DNA of 64,000 nucleotides from an uncultured Desulfobacterales bacterium (GTDB taxonomy: Bacteria > Desulfobacterota > Desulfobulbia > Desulfobulbales > Desulfocapsaceae): assembly GCA_937915545.1 (NCBI GenBank), contig CALGIJ010000041.1, forward strand, positions 31,633 through 95,632, given 5' to 3'. Of the stretch, positions 44,783 to 52,824 are shown in pieces. The translations under genes and the position numbers were made by a program. The notes beneath the pieces were generated by a model. That model was not told where the DNA came from and ran no database searches. It was given only the letters and a program-made list of their open reading frames with translations. Each line of letters starts with the position of its first letter. The stretch's first letter is position 1.

Positions 44783-46035
44783 GCCAACGCTTCTCCACCG
44801 CCCTGCGCACCCCGCTGCGCGAACACATAGAGGCGCTCAACCACGCCGATATCGTCATCGGCATCCCTTCATTCCAGAGTGGCGCGGCCATCGTCCACGT
44901 CATCAAGACGGTGGCCGAGGGACTCGGCAAGTACTACCCCGGCGCCAAGGCGCTGATCTTCGTCTCCGACGGCGGCTCCACCGACGACACCCGCGAGTTT
45001 GCCGAGCAAGTCGAGATCGATTCCTTCTCCATCGAAAAGATGGTCTCCATCTACCGCGGCATCCCCGGCAAGGGCTCCGGCCTGCGGGCGATCTTCGAGG
45101 CAGCCGCCTTTCTCAAGGCCGAGGCCATGGCAGTGTTCGACTCCGACCTGGTATCGATCACCCCGAAGTGGGTGAAAAACCTGCTCTCCCCCATCGCCGA
45201 GGGCTACGACCTTGTCTGTCCCCACTATCGGCGCTTCAAGCTCGACGGCACCATCACCAACACCATCGCCTACAACCTGACCCGCGCCCTCTACGGGCAG
45301 CGCGTGCGCCAGCCCATCGGCGGCGACTTCGGCGTGTCGCGGCGGCTGGCCAAGCACTACCTCGACCAGGATGTCTGGGAGACGGACGTCGCCAAGTTCG
45401 GCATCGACATCTATATGACCGTCTCCGCCATGGTCGGCGGCTTCGCCATCTGCCAGGCGCGGCTCGGTGCCAAGATCCACGGCCACAAGGACCCCGCCAA
45501 CGACCTCGGCCCGATGTTCCAGCAGGTGGTCGGCACCATCTTCACCCTCATGGAAGTGCACGAGTCCTTCTGGCAGCAGATCGATGGCTCGCAGGAGGTG
45601 GCGCTGACCGGCGAAGAGGTCGCCCAGGAGGCCCCGGCCTTCGCTATCGACCGCTCCAGCCTGGTGGAATACTTCCGCATGGGCTACGGCAACTTCAGCG
45701 GGGTGTGGAAGCAGATCCTCGAGCCGGACGACTACGAGACCTATCGCCGCCTGGTGGCCGATGATGCCGCCAGCGAGCTGCTCCTGCCCCTCGAGGCCTG
45801 GGTGCGCACCGTCTACCGCTACGCCGCCGCCTTCCGGGTGACGCCGCGCCAGCGCATCAAACTGCTCAGCACGATGATCCCCCTCTACCATGCGCGGGTG
45901 GCGTCGTTGATCAACGAACTGGAAAACATGAGCAGCGAGGAGGCGGAGCGGCACTTCGAGGCCCAGGCTCTTCTCTTCGAGGAGATGAAGGGCTATCTCC
46001 GCTCCATCTGGGCACAGGGAGGTTCCAATGTCTGA
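44779..46035 (+). CDS. glycosyltransferase of the osmolyte cluster (GT-A fold)
   Basis: A 418-aa cytoplasmic glycosyltransferase. The GT-A domain has VIGIPSFQSGAAIVHVIKT, FVSDGGSTDDT and the metal-binding DSD in MAVFDSDLVSI (about residue 120). GGDFGVSRRLAKHYL and WETDVAKFGIDIYMT follow in the acceptor region. The second half is helical. Its position between an MPGP-type phosphatase and GpgS suggests it acts on the same glycerate-based solute: a glucosylglycerate synthase, or an enzyme adding a second sugar as MggA does in Petrotoga. I cannot tell which. It overlaps both neighbours (4 and 8 nt). Confidence 0.72.
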   Translation: MSQRFSTALRTPLREHIEALNHADIVIGIPSFQSGAAIVHVIKTVAEGLGKYYPGAKALIFVSDGGSTDDTREFAEQVEIDSFSIEKMVSIYRGIPGKGSGLRAIFEAAAFLKAEAMAVFDSDLVSITPKWVKNLLSPIAEGYDLVCPHYRRFKLDGTITNTIAYNLTRALYGQRVRQPIGGDFGVSRRLAKHYLDQDVWETDVAKFGIDIYMTVSAMVGGFAICQARLGAKIHGHKDPANDLGPMFQQVVGTIFTLMEVHESFWQQIDGSQEVALTGEEVAQEAPAFAIDRSSLVEYFRMGYGNFSGVWKQILEPDDYETYRRLVADDAASELLLPLEAWVRTVYRYAAAFRVTPRQRIKLLSTMIPLYHARVASLINELENMSSEEAERHFEAQALLFEEMKGYLRSIWAQGGSNV

Positions 46036-47236
46036 TTTCTGGCAACATGGCGCGGTCACCGTGCTCCAGCATCTGCGACAGCGGCCGGTGGAGGAGATCG
46101 AGGCGGAACTGCTCAAGATCGGCGTCAAGCGCAAGATGGCCCTGCTCCTCCCCGCCCTGGCCTCGGAGTTCGATACCCCGGCAATGCCGCGCATCCTCGA
46201 CGAGCTCAAGGAGGTCGGCTATCTGCACAAGATCGTCCTCTCCCTCGACCAGGCCGACCGGAGGCAGTTCGAGCGCGTCCGCGAGCTGACCGCCGACCTT
46301 CCCACGGAAATGACCATCGTCTGGCACGACGGGCCCGGCATGCAGGAACTGCTGCGCGAGCTGCGCGACAGCGACTTCTCCATGGACCACCCCGGCAAGG
46401 GGCGCTCGGTGTGGATGACCCTCGGCTATATCCTCGCCGACCGCGATGTCTACGCCGTCGCCACCCACGACTGCGACATCGTCAACTACCGCCGCTCGCT
46501 GCTGGCGCGGCTCATCTACCCGGTGGTGCACCCGGCCACCGACTTCGAGTTCAGCAAGGGCTACTACGCCCGCGTCACCGACCGCCTCTACGGGCGGGTG
46601 ACGCGGCTCTTCTACTCCCCGCTCATCCGCACCCTGAAGCACATCCTCAAGGCCAACGCCTTCCTCTCCTATCTCGACAACTTCCGCTACGCCCTTTCCG
46701 GCGAGTTCGCCATGATCGCCAGCCTCGCCAAGGGCATCCGCGTCTCGCCCACCTGGGGCCTCGAGGTCAGTCTGCTCAGCGAGATCTACCAGGCGGCCTC
46801 GGTGAACCGCATCTGCCAGGTGGAGATCGCCGAGTCCTACGAGCACAAGCATCAGGTCCTCAAGAAGGACCAGCCCGCCGAGGGCCTCATCCGCATGGCC
46901 CGCGACATCGCCAAGGCACTCTTCCGCGTGCTCTCCCAGGACGGCATCATTTTCAGCGACGCCTTTTTCCGCACCCTGCTCACCTCCTATATCCAGGAGG
47001 CGCGCATCAGCATCGAGAAGTACCACGCCCTGTCGCTGATCAACGGGCTGTTTTACGACCGCCATAACGAGATCGAGGCGGTCGAGGCCTTCGTGCAGGC
47101 GCTCAAGCTGGCCATTCCGGAGTTCGTCGACGACCCGGTGGGCATCCCCATGATGCCGGCCTGGGTGCGCGTCACCGCGGCCATCCCCGACTTTCAGGAT
47201 CGCCTCGAAGAGTGCGTCATGATGGATAACGCCTGA
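46028..47236 (+). CDS. gpgS: glucosyl-3-phosphoglycerate synthase
   Basis: A 402-aa GT81-type glycosyltransferase, expected to transfer glucose from NDP-glucose to 3-phosphoglycerate. It resembles the cyanobacterial and Persephonella-type GpgS proteins: MALLLPALASEFDTPAMPRI, IVWHDGPGMQELL, GKGRSVWMTLGYILA, then ATHDCDIVNY with the metal-binding DCD (about residue 155). SGEFAMIASLAKGIRVSPTWG and VEIAESYEHKHQ follow. Start overlaps the upstream gene by 8 nt; the upstream region GGGAGG serves as ribosome site. The dephosphorylated product would be glucosylglycerate, a compatible solute. Confidence 0.8.
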   Translation: MSDFWQHGAVTVLQHLRQRPVEEIEAELLKIGVKRKMALLLPALASEFDTPAMPRILDELKEVGYLHKIVLSLDQADRRQFERVRELTADLPTEMTIVWHDGPGMQELLRELRDSDFSMDHPGKGRSVWMTLGYILADRDVYAVATHDCDIVNYRRSLLARLIYPVVHPATDFEFSKGYYARVTDRLYGRVTRLFYSPLIRTLKHILKANAFLSYLDNFRYALSGEFAMIASLAKGIRVSPTWGLEVSLLSEIYQAASVNRICQVEIAESYEHKHQVLKKDQPAEGLIRMARDIAKALFRVLSQDGIIFSDAFFRTLLTSYIQEARISIEKYHALSLINGLFYDRHNEIEAVEAFVQALKLAIPEFVDDPVGIPMMPAWVRVTAAIPDFQDRLEECVMMDNA

Positions 47237-47280
47237 GCCCGCCCCGGGCGGGGAGGCCATGTGGCGTGAGAGAGGACCCA

Positions 47281-47528
47281 CCCGCCCCTGGCCGATGCCG
47301 CAGCGTTCCCGGGGCGGGGTGGTGGGGGAACACGGGGCGCTCTGCTTCGGCGAGGACAGCCGGCGCCGGGTGATGACGCGGCGTTACTGGAAATCACTCA
47401 CCGAACGAGAAGAGGATCGCCGCGCAGCCTGGTGGCACATCAGAGAGGAGGTGCTGGCCGAGATGCCGGGCTGCACCGTCGCCGCCGACCAGGCCGACCG
47501 CGAGACCGACCTGGCCATCGACTTCTAA
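47281..47528 (+). pseudogene. broken partial copy of the HAD phosphatase gene
   Basis: Codons from 47316 to 47525 encode a stretch about three-quarters identical to the phosphatase encoded at 42922-43128 (shared blocks VMTRRYWKS, EREEDRR, IREEVLA, VAADQA, DLAIDF). One codon is inserted, and a TAA falls directly after DLAIDF where the parent continues with Cys. Motifs I, II and IV are all missing. It is a decayed duplicate, probably left from a tandem duplication or recombination that flanked the 43.5-47.2 kb genes. Confidence 0.85.
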
Positions 47529-47551
47529 ATCAGTGCCCCCGGAGCCAAAAG

Positions 47552-49174
47552 TCATTTCAGTTTGGACAGGAGGAGATAGCGCTGCGGAATCAACTGATCC
47601 CCCAAGCTATCGAGCGGCACAGCCCGCAACTCATCCCCCCGCTGGTGATCTTTAGTCAGGTTGATGGGACGGATCACTGCCTTCGCCTCATCGTGGGCAA
47701 CGAGCAGCTGCACCTGGAGGCGCGAGTAGTCGACAAGCGTCCAGGTTCCTGAGGCATATTCCCAACGGGTTGTCCGACTCCACTGTTCCGAAGGGATAAC
47801 CGCTTTGATGACTTTGGCCGTCTTCTCAAGCTGCTGCCAGCTGGCGGTGGCCCGCTCGATGAGGATCTGGCGGTCGCTGCCGCCGTAACGGTCCGGGGGC
47901 ACGGGCGTGGACTCGATGATCGTCGCCCGCAGTGCCGCCTGCTGTTGCTCAATGCCTGCCTTGGTTGCCGCCACCGCACCGCGCAAGGCCTTTTCCGCCT
48001 CGGCGTCGAGGAGCCGCAGCAGCGCCAGCCGTTCCTCGGCACGGGCGATGGCCTCAGGGATGCCGCCGGTAAAGGGCAGAACATTCTTTGACGAGGCGGC
48101 TTCGGCGACCAAGCGCTCGGCCGTCGCCAACTCGCCGCGCACCTCTTCCGGCAAGGCACCGCGCCGCTGCTCGGCCGCCGTCGCAAAAGCCTGGAAATTG
48201 GCGGCAAAAGCGTTGATCGCTCCCTCAACCTGCTTTCCCTCTTCTGTTTTTTGCAGAATCAGCGGTTGGTACAGCTGGGCGATACGCTTGCTTTCCGCCG
48301 CCACCGCCTCGCGTTGCGTCAGCAATACGATCCCATCTTCAAAACGACTCTGCAACACTTGAGGATTGTTATACATCATCGCCAGGTCGCGCAGACGGCG
48401 AAGATCGTTTGGCAGCTGCGGATAACTGGCCGGAGCAACCAGTGCCAAGAGTTTCTCATGCAGGGGACGAAGATAGGCGACCGCTTCGCCCATCCCCTGG
48501 CGCGCCTCATCGAGACGCCGCCGCACATCCTCGACACCCTTGCCATCCCCCGGTAACTGGCGGAGGGACTCCTCGGCAAACCCCGCCTTTCGTTCGGCAT
48601 TGGCCACCGTATTCATCCCTGCCGCCACCTGACGAAAATCGATGGTCGACTGGTCGGCAATCGGCCTCAGCGCCTTGACCAGCTCCTGCAGTGCCTGGAG
48701 ATTGCCCTCCACCTCGCGCACGTTGAAATCGGCGGCGCGGAGCTGTTCCTCCTGCCGGTAGTCGAGTTTCTGCCCGCTTCCCCCTGTCCCTGCAACCACG
48801 GCACCGGCCGCTGTCGGCTTCCCCGAGAGCCTTTCTTGCAGCCTTTTAATCGCCTCAGCGGTCGTAGCCAGGCGCGCCCGCAGAGCAGCGACCGCCTGAT
48901 CATCTCCGGCAAGAGGTGCCATGGCCGCCTCCACCGCCGGCATGGCCGCAGCCGCTTGGCCGAGTCGAACAGCGGCGAGTTTTGCCTTGGAAGCTGCCGC
49001 CGTTGTCCCTTCGGGGCCCAGAGTCTCCTCAGCCAGTTTGAGGTTGTTTTCGATTTGCCGCAGCTGTTGGTCGACGGCGGCCAGAACCCGCTCTTCCGCC
49101 GGAGCGGCCATTGCCGCCGCCCCACTCAAGATGAACAACAGGAAGAAAGTGAGAACCGACAGGATCCTGTTCAT
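47552..49174 (-). CDS. secreted helical protein, unrecognised
   Basis: A 540-aa protein with a clear signal peptide (cleavage near residue 23, AAMAAPAEE). The rest is rich in Ala, Glu, Gln, Arg and Leu and reads as a long series of amphipathic helices with coiled-coil character. A GTGGSGQKLDYRQ break sits near residue 130, and a more globular C-terminal part follows (PVPPDRYGGSDRQILIERA, then RTTRWEYASGTWTLVDYSRLQVQLL). I recognise no family. Codon choice looks somewhat less GC-biased than neighbours. AAGGAGG precedes ATG 49174 and a promoter candidate lies at 49293-49320. Possibly a periplasmic or surface structural protein. Confidence 0.75.
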   Translation of the reverse strand: MNRILSVLTFFLLFILSGAAAMAAPAEERVLAAVDQQLRQIENNLKLAEETLGPEGTTAAASKAKLAAVRLGQAAAAMPAVEAAMAPLAGDDQAVAALRARLATTAEAIKRLQERLSGKPTAAGAVVAGTGGSGQKLDYRQEEQLRAADFNVREVEGNLQALQELVKALRPIADQSTIDFRQVAAGMNTVANAERKAGFAEESLRQLPGDGKGVEDVRRRLDEARQGMGEAVAYLRPLHEKLLALVAPASYPQLPNDLRRLRDLAMMYNNPQVLQSRFEDGIVLLTQREAVAAESKRIAQLYQPLILQKTEEGKQVEGAINAFAANFQAFATAAEQRRGALPEEVRGELATAERLVAEAASSKNVLPFTGGIPEAIARAEERLALLRLLDAEAEKALRGAVAATKAGIEQQQAALRATIIESTPVPPDRYGGSDRQILIERATASWQQLEKTAKVIKAVIPSEQWSRTTRWEYASGTWTLVDYSRLQVQLLVAHDEAKAVIRPINLTKDHQRGDELRAVPLDSLGDQLIPQRYLLLSKLK

Positions 49175-49292
49175 AGGCCCTCCTTATCATAGGCGAAGGT
49201 TTCGCCCTGGCGGCAAAGGGCAGGCAGTCAGGCCGACGGCGGCAAGACAACGTGTCCGGCACGTTCCCCGACCCGCCAGGGGCAATGTTGAC

Positions 49293-49320
49293 ACTATGAA
49301 TCGGAAAATTGGCCCGTCAA
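49293..49320 (-). promoter_or_regulatory. candidate promoter for the secreted helical protein
   Basis: Leftward TTGACG (49320-49315), a 16-nt spacer, CATAGT (49298-49293). It lies between the lpxC-fusion stop (49346) and ATG 49174. Confidence 0.4.
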
Positions 49321-49345
49321 GAGACGGGGATGACGGAGGGGTCGC

Positions 49346-50677
49346 TCACCGCGCGCGCTGGCTGCTGGCGATAGCCTGGTGGAGGCGCTCCACCAGGGCC
49401 TGGTTGTAGCCGTGGGAGGTCATGTTGGCGGTGATCCGCCCGCGGATCGGGTAGCCGAGCAGGCAGAGGTCGCCGATGAGGTCGAGGACCTTGTGGCGCA
49501 CGAACTCGTCGGGGTAGCGCAGCTCGGTGTTGATCACCTTGCCCTGGTACATGATGATGTGCGAGTTGAGATAGCCGCCGCCGACCTTGCCGAGGCGCTG
49601 CGCCATCTCGATGTTTTCGAAGGTGTTGAAGGACCGTGCCGGGGCGATGTCGCGGGCAAAGGACATGGTCACCGGGTTGAAGGTGAAGCGCTGCTCGCCG
49701 ATGGGGGCGGGATAGTCGACGCGCATGTCGATCTCGAAACCATCGTAGGGCTCGGCGTAGAGGTGTTTCTCCTGCTTGTCGTCCTTGCCGACGCCGATGC
49801 GCTTGCGGATCACCGCCACCCTTGTCGTGGCCGGCTGCTCCTCGATGCCCGCCTGGACGATGAGATCGCAGAAATCCTTGGCCGAGCCGTCGATATTGGG
49901 GACTTCGTCGTCGACCTTGACGAGGACGTTGGTTATCCCGTAGACGGAAAAGATGGCCAGCAGGTGCTCGACGGTGCGCACCTGCTGACGGCCGTTATCG
50001 AGGGTGGTGGAGTTGGCCGAGAACGTCTTGGAGGAGTCGCCCTGACAATAGTTTTCCAACGCAGTGATATGCCCGGGGATGATCTGTCCGTCAAGGGTCT
50101 GAAAGACGATGCCGCTGTCGACGCCCAGGGGGCTGAGGATGATGCCGGTCTTCCTGCCGCTGAGCAGCCCGACGCCGTTGAGGACGACATTCTCGCGCAC
50201 GGTGCGCTGCGGGATGGATGAGTCGACCAGCTCCACCATGCCCGGGGGCATCAGGCAGTCGGCGTTGACCGTCTCCACCTCGGCGTCGGAGACCAGCGGC
50301 AGCTCGCTCTTCACCGGGAGATGCTTGACCGCCGATTTGACCTTGTCGAGCAGGGCCTCGAGGTGCAGCGGTTTCTCCATGAAGTCGTAGGCCCCGGCCT
50401 TGATGGCGGCCACCGCCGTCTCGATGCCGGCGTGGCCGCTCATCATGATGATCGGCAGGTTGGGGAAACGCCCCTGCAGGCGCTTGAGCAACTCCAGGCC
50501 ATCCGAGCCGGGCAGCCAGATATCGAGCATGACCAGCGAGGGCTCGAGGGTGTCGAGGCTCGCCCAGAAGCTCTCGGCGTCGGCGAAGGCCAGCGCCGGA
50601 TAGCCTTCGTCCTTGAGGATGTTGGAGACGGTGGAGCAAATATAGGGCTGGTCGTCGACGATGCAGATGGGGTTCAT
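49346..50677 (-). CDS. lpxC: response-regulator receiver fused to LpxC deacetylase
   Basis: A 443-aa single reading frame with two domains. Residues 1-120 are a full receiver: acidic pair D8-D9, phosphoacceptor D52 (MLDIWLPGSDG), S80 and K102 (EKPL). After a linker (about 121-157) comes LpxC (158-443), the UDP-3-O-acyl-N-acetylglucosamine deacetylase that commits to lipid A synthesis. The zinc ligands H238 (EHLL), H395 and D399 (HKVLD), the general acid region H422 (SHG) and E237 are all present. The usual GVGLHSG reads GVGLLSG. Deacetylation is therefore probably active and may be gated by phosphorylation. No partner histidine kinase is in the window. The ribosome site before ATG 50677 is weak; a TATAAT at 50822-50817 suggests its own promoter. 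Confidence 0.92.
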   Translation of the reverse strand: MNPICIVDDQPYICSTVSNILKDEGYPALAFADAESFWASLDTLEPSLVMLDIWLPGSDGLELLKRLQGRFPNLPIIMMSGHAGIETAVAAIKAGAYDFMEKPLHLEALLDKVKSAVKHLPVKSELPLVSDAEVETVNADCLMPPGMVELVDSSIPQRTVRENVVLNGVGLLSGRKTGIILSPLGVDSGIVFQTLDGQIIPGHITALENYCQGDSSKTFSANSTTLDNGRQQVRTVEHLLAIFSVYGITNVLVKVDDEVPNIDGSAKDFCDLIVQAGIEEQPATTRVAVIRKRIGVGKDDKQEKHLYAEPYDGFEIDMRVDYPAPIGEQRFTFNPVTMSFARDIAPARSFNTFENIEMAQRLGKVGGGYLNSHIIMYQGKVINTELRYPDEFVRHKVLDLIGDLCLLGYPIRGRITANMTSHGYNQALVERLHQAIASSQRAR

Positions 50678-50816
50678 ATGTTCTTCGGGCCCTGGGCCCT
50701 GGCGGAATACGGGAGTGTCCTGAGGGATGATGACTGGCCGGCGGGCGGCGGACCTAAGGCTCTCGTCCGCCACCGGCTCTGGCAAAGATACCCGATAGCG
50801 GGGGATTGGGACAGAA

Positions 50817-50822
50817 TATTAT
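50817..50822 (-). promoter_or_regulatory. -10 element upstream of the receiver-LpxC gene
   Basis: A perfect TATAAT reads leftward, preceded by TGAG (close to an extended -10). No -35 with normal spacing is visible. The leader to ATG 50677 would be about 130 nt. Confidence 0.4.
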
Positions 50823-50887
50823 ACTCACCCTCCGCAACCCACCGCACAAAAACGCCCCGCCGCCGGATCCCTGCCGCCTGCGGACGG

Positions 50888-51820
50888 TTATTTCTCCCGC
50901 TCCACCAGCCCTTTGACGAACCAGCGCTGCATGAGCAGCACCACCAGTACCGGCGGCGCCATGACGAGCAGGGCGCCGGCCATGGCGACGTTCCAGGTCG
51001 GTAGGTCGTCGGCCTGGGGGATGAGATCCTTGAGGCCGATGACGGCGGTGGTCATCTCCGGGGTGGTGGTGATGAGCAGCGGCCACAGGTACTGGTTCCA
51101 GCCGTAGACGAACTCGATGACCACCAGGGCGGCGATATTGGTGGTGGACAGCGGCAGGAGGATGCGCCAGAAGAAGGCCATGGCCGAAGCCCCGTCGAGC
51201 TTGGCCGCTTCGCACAGCTCCTCGGGGATGGTGAGGAAGAACTGGCGGAAGAGGAAGGTGCAGGTGGCCGAGGCGACCAGGGGCAGGATGAGGCCGGTGT
51301 AGCTGTTGAGCAGGCTCCACTCCAGCGCGACCTCGAACTCGTTGCCGGTGAACCACTGCACCACGGCGCCGAGATGGAGGGTGTCGATCAGCCACTGCAA
51401 GGGGCCGAACATGTTGGCGGCCATCTCGTAGGTGGGCAGGATGCGCACCTCCACCGGCAGCATCAGGGTGCAGAAGACGGTGGCGAAGGCAACCGTGCGG
51501 AAGCGGTAGTTGAAGTAGACGATGGAAAAGGCGCCGAACATCGACACGGTGATCTTGCCGAGGGTGATGCCGCTGGCCATGATGAAGGAGTTGACCAGCT
51601 GCCGCCCGAGGTGCCCCTCGCTCCAGGCGGCCCCGAGGTTGACAAAGAACTGGTCCCCGGGCACCAGGGGCATCGGCACCTGCACCACCTTGTCGAGGGG
51701 CAGAGTGGCGGCGGTCAGGGCGTAGAAGATGGGGAAGCCGACCACGCAGATGCCGACGAGGAGAAAGACATAGGTCAGGGTATCGAGGACAGGGGTGCGT
51801 TCAACCATCATGGCGGTCAC
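50888..51820 (-). CDS. ugpE: glycerol-3-phosphate ABC importer permease UgpE
   Basis: A 310-aa inner-membrane permease close to E. coli UgpE: MLPVEVRILPTYEMAANM, FRQFFLTIPEELCEAAKLDG (EAA coupling loop), FVYGWNQYLWPLLI and the C-terminal MQRWFVKGLVEREK. Six helices are expected. Relative to E. coli it carries an insert of about 30 residues (WLIDTLHLGAVVQWFTGNEF region) between the third and fourth conserved blocks. It overlaps the ugpA stop by 4 nt. Confidence 0.9.
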   Translation of the reverse strand: MTAMMVERTPVLDTLTYVFLLVGICVVGFPIFYALTAATLPLDKVVQVPMPLVPGDQFFVNLGAAWSEGHLGRQLVNSFIMASGITLGKITVSMFGAFSIVYFNYRFRTVAFATVFCTLMLPVEVRILPTYEMAANMFGPLQWLIDTLHLGAVVQWFTGNEFEVALEWSLLNSYTGLILPLVASATCTFLFRQFFLTIPEELCEAAKLDGASAMAFFWRILLPLSTTNIAALVVIEFVYGWNQYLWPLLITTTPEMTTAVIGLKDLIPQADDLPTWNVAMAGALLVMAPPVLVVLLMQRWFVKGLVEREK

Positions 51821-52707
51821 ATGGTGTACTGGACTTTCTTTTCAACATAGCGGAACTGCAGCACGGTAATGGTGATGATCAAGACCATCAGCACCAGCGA
51901 CTGGGCGGCGGAGGCCCCCAGGTTGAGGCCGATGAAGCCATCCTGATAGACCTTGTAGACGAGGGTGTTGGTCGCCCCGCCGGGTCCGCCCTGGGTCACC
52001 GTGTGGATGACGCCGAAGGTCTCGAAGAAGGCGTAGATGATGTTCATCACCGTGAGAAAGAAGATGGTCGGCGAAAGCAGCGGGAAGGTGATCACCCAGA
52101 AGCGCCGCAGGGGCCCGGCGCCGTCGATGGCCGCGGCCTCGACCAGCGAGTGGGGGATGGCCTGCAGGCCGGCCATGAAGAAGACGAAGTTGTAGCTGAT
52201 CTGCTTCCAGGCGCTGGCGATGATCACCAGGAAGAGGGCGTCGTTGCCGTTGAGCACCGGGTTCCAGTCGATGCCGATCACCTCGCTGAGGAAGTAGGCG
52301 ACGACACCGTAGGAGGGGTGGAGCAGAAAGAGCCAGAGGATGCCGGAAATCGCCGGGGCCACCGCGTAGGGCCAGATGAGCAGGGTGCGCAGCAGCGCCT
52401 TGGCGCGCAGGGCACGATTGGCCATGCTGCCCAGAAAGAGTCCCACGGCCAGCGAGATGAAGGCGGTCGCCAGGCTGAAGAACAGGGTGATGCCAATCGA
52501 CTTGAGGTAAAGCGGGTCGGTGAAGATGCGCTGGAAGTTCTCGAACCAGACGAACTGGCTCTTTAAGCCGAAGGGGTCGCTGAGCATCAGCGACTGCACC
52601 AGCCCCTGCACCGCCGGCCAGTAGAAAAAGGCCAAGGTCACCAGAACCTGCGGGGTGATGAGCAGGTAAGCCAACCCCTTGGATGAGAAGTGGGACCGTT
52701 TGATCAT
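51817..52707 (-). CDS. ugpA: glycerol-3-phosphate ABC importer permease UgpA
   Basis: A 296-aa inner-membrane permease: FFYWPAVQGLVQSLMLSDPFG at the first helix, AVAPAISGILWLFLLHPSYG, the EAA loop SLVEAAAIDGAGPLRRFWVITFP (quoted in part) and TQGGPGGATNTLVYK, all typical of UgpA. It pairs with UgpE to form the channel. It follows ugpB across 117 nt containing a strong hairpin. Confidence 0.9.
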   Translation of the reverse strand: MIKRSHFSSKGLAYLLITPQVLVTLAFFYWPAVQGLVQSLMLSDPFGLKSQFVWFENFQRIFTDPLYLKSIGITLFFSLATAFISLAVGLFLGSMANRALRAKALLRTLLIWPYAVAPAISGILWLFLLHPSYGVVAYFLSEVIGIDWNPVLNGNDALFLVIIASAWKQISYNFVFFMAGLQAIPHSLVEAAAIDGAGPLRRFWVITFPLLSPTIFFLTVMNIIYAFFETFGVIHTVTQGGPGGATNTLVYKVYQDGFIGLNLGASAAQSLVLMVLIITITVLQFRYVEKKVQYTM

Positions 52708-52750
52708 GGTAGGCGTCCGCCAAAGCGCCGCGGGCGGCGGTTGAAAATAC

Positions 52751-52791
52751 GGGCCGCCGGAGATTCCCTGCGGGGAATTCTCCGGCGGCCC
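52751..52791 (-). repeat. strong intra-operon hairpin between ugpB and ugpA
   Basis: Arms of 13 bp (52751-52763, 52779-52791) enclose a further 5-bp stem (TTCCC/GGGAA) with one bulged base and a TGCG loop. There is no T-run. Its place between the binding-protein gene and the permease genes matches hairpins that stabilise upstream mRNA in other ABC operons. Confidence 0.65.
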
Positions 52792-52824
52792 TGGGGTGTC
52801 AGCGGGGGCGAAGCCCCAGCATGG

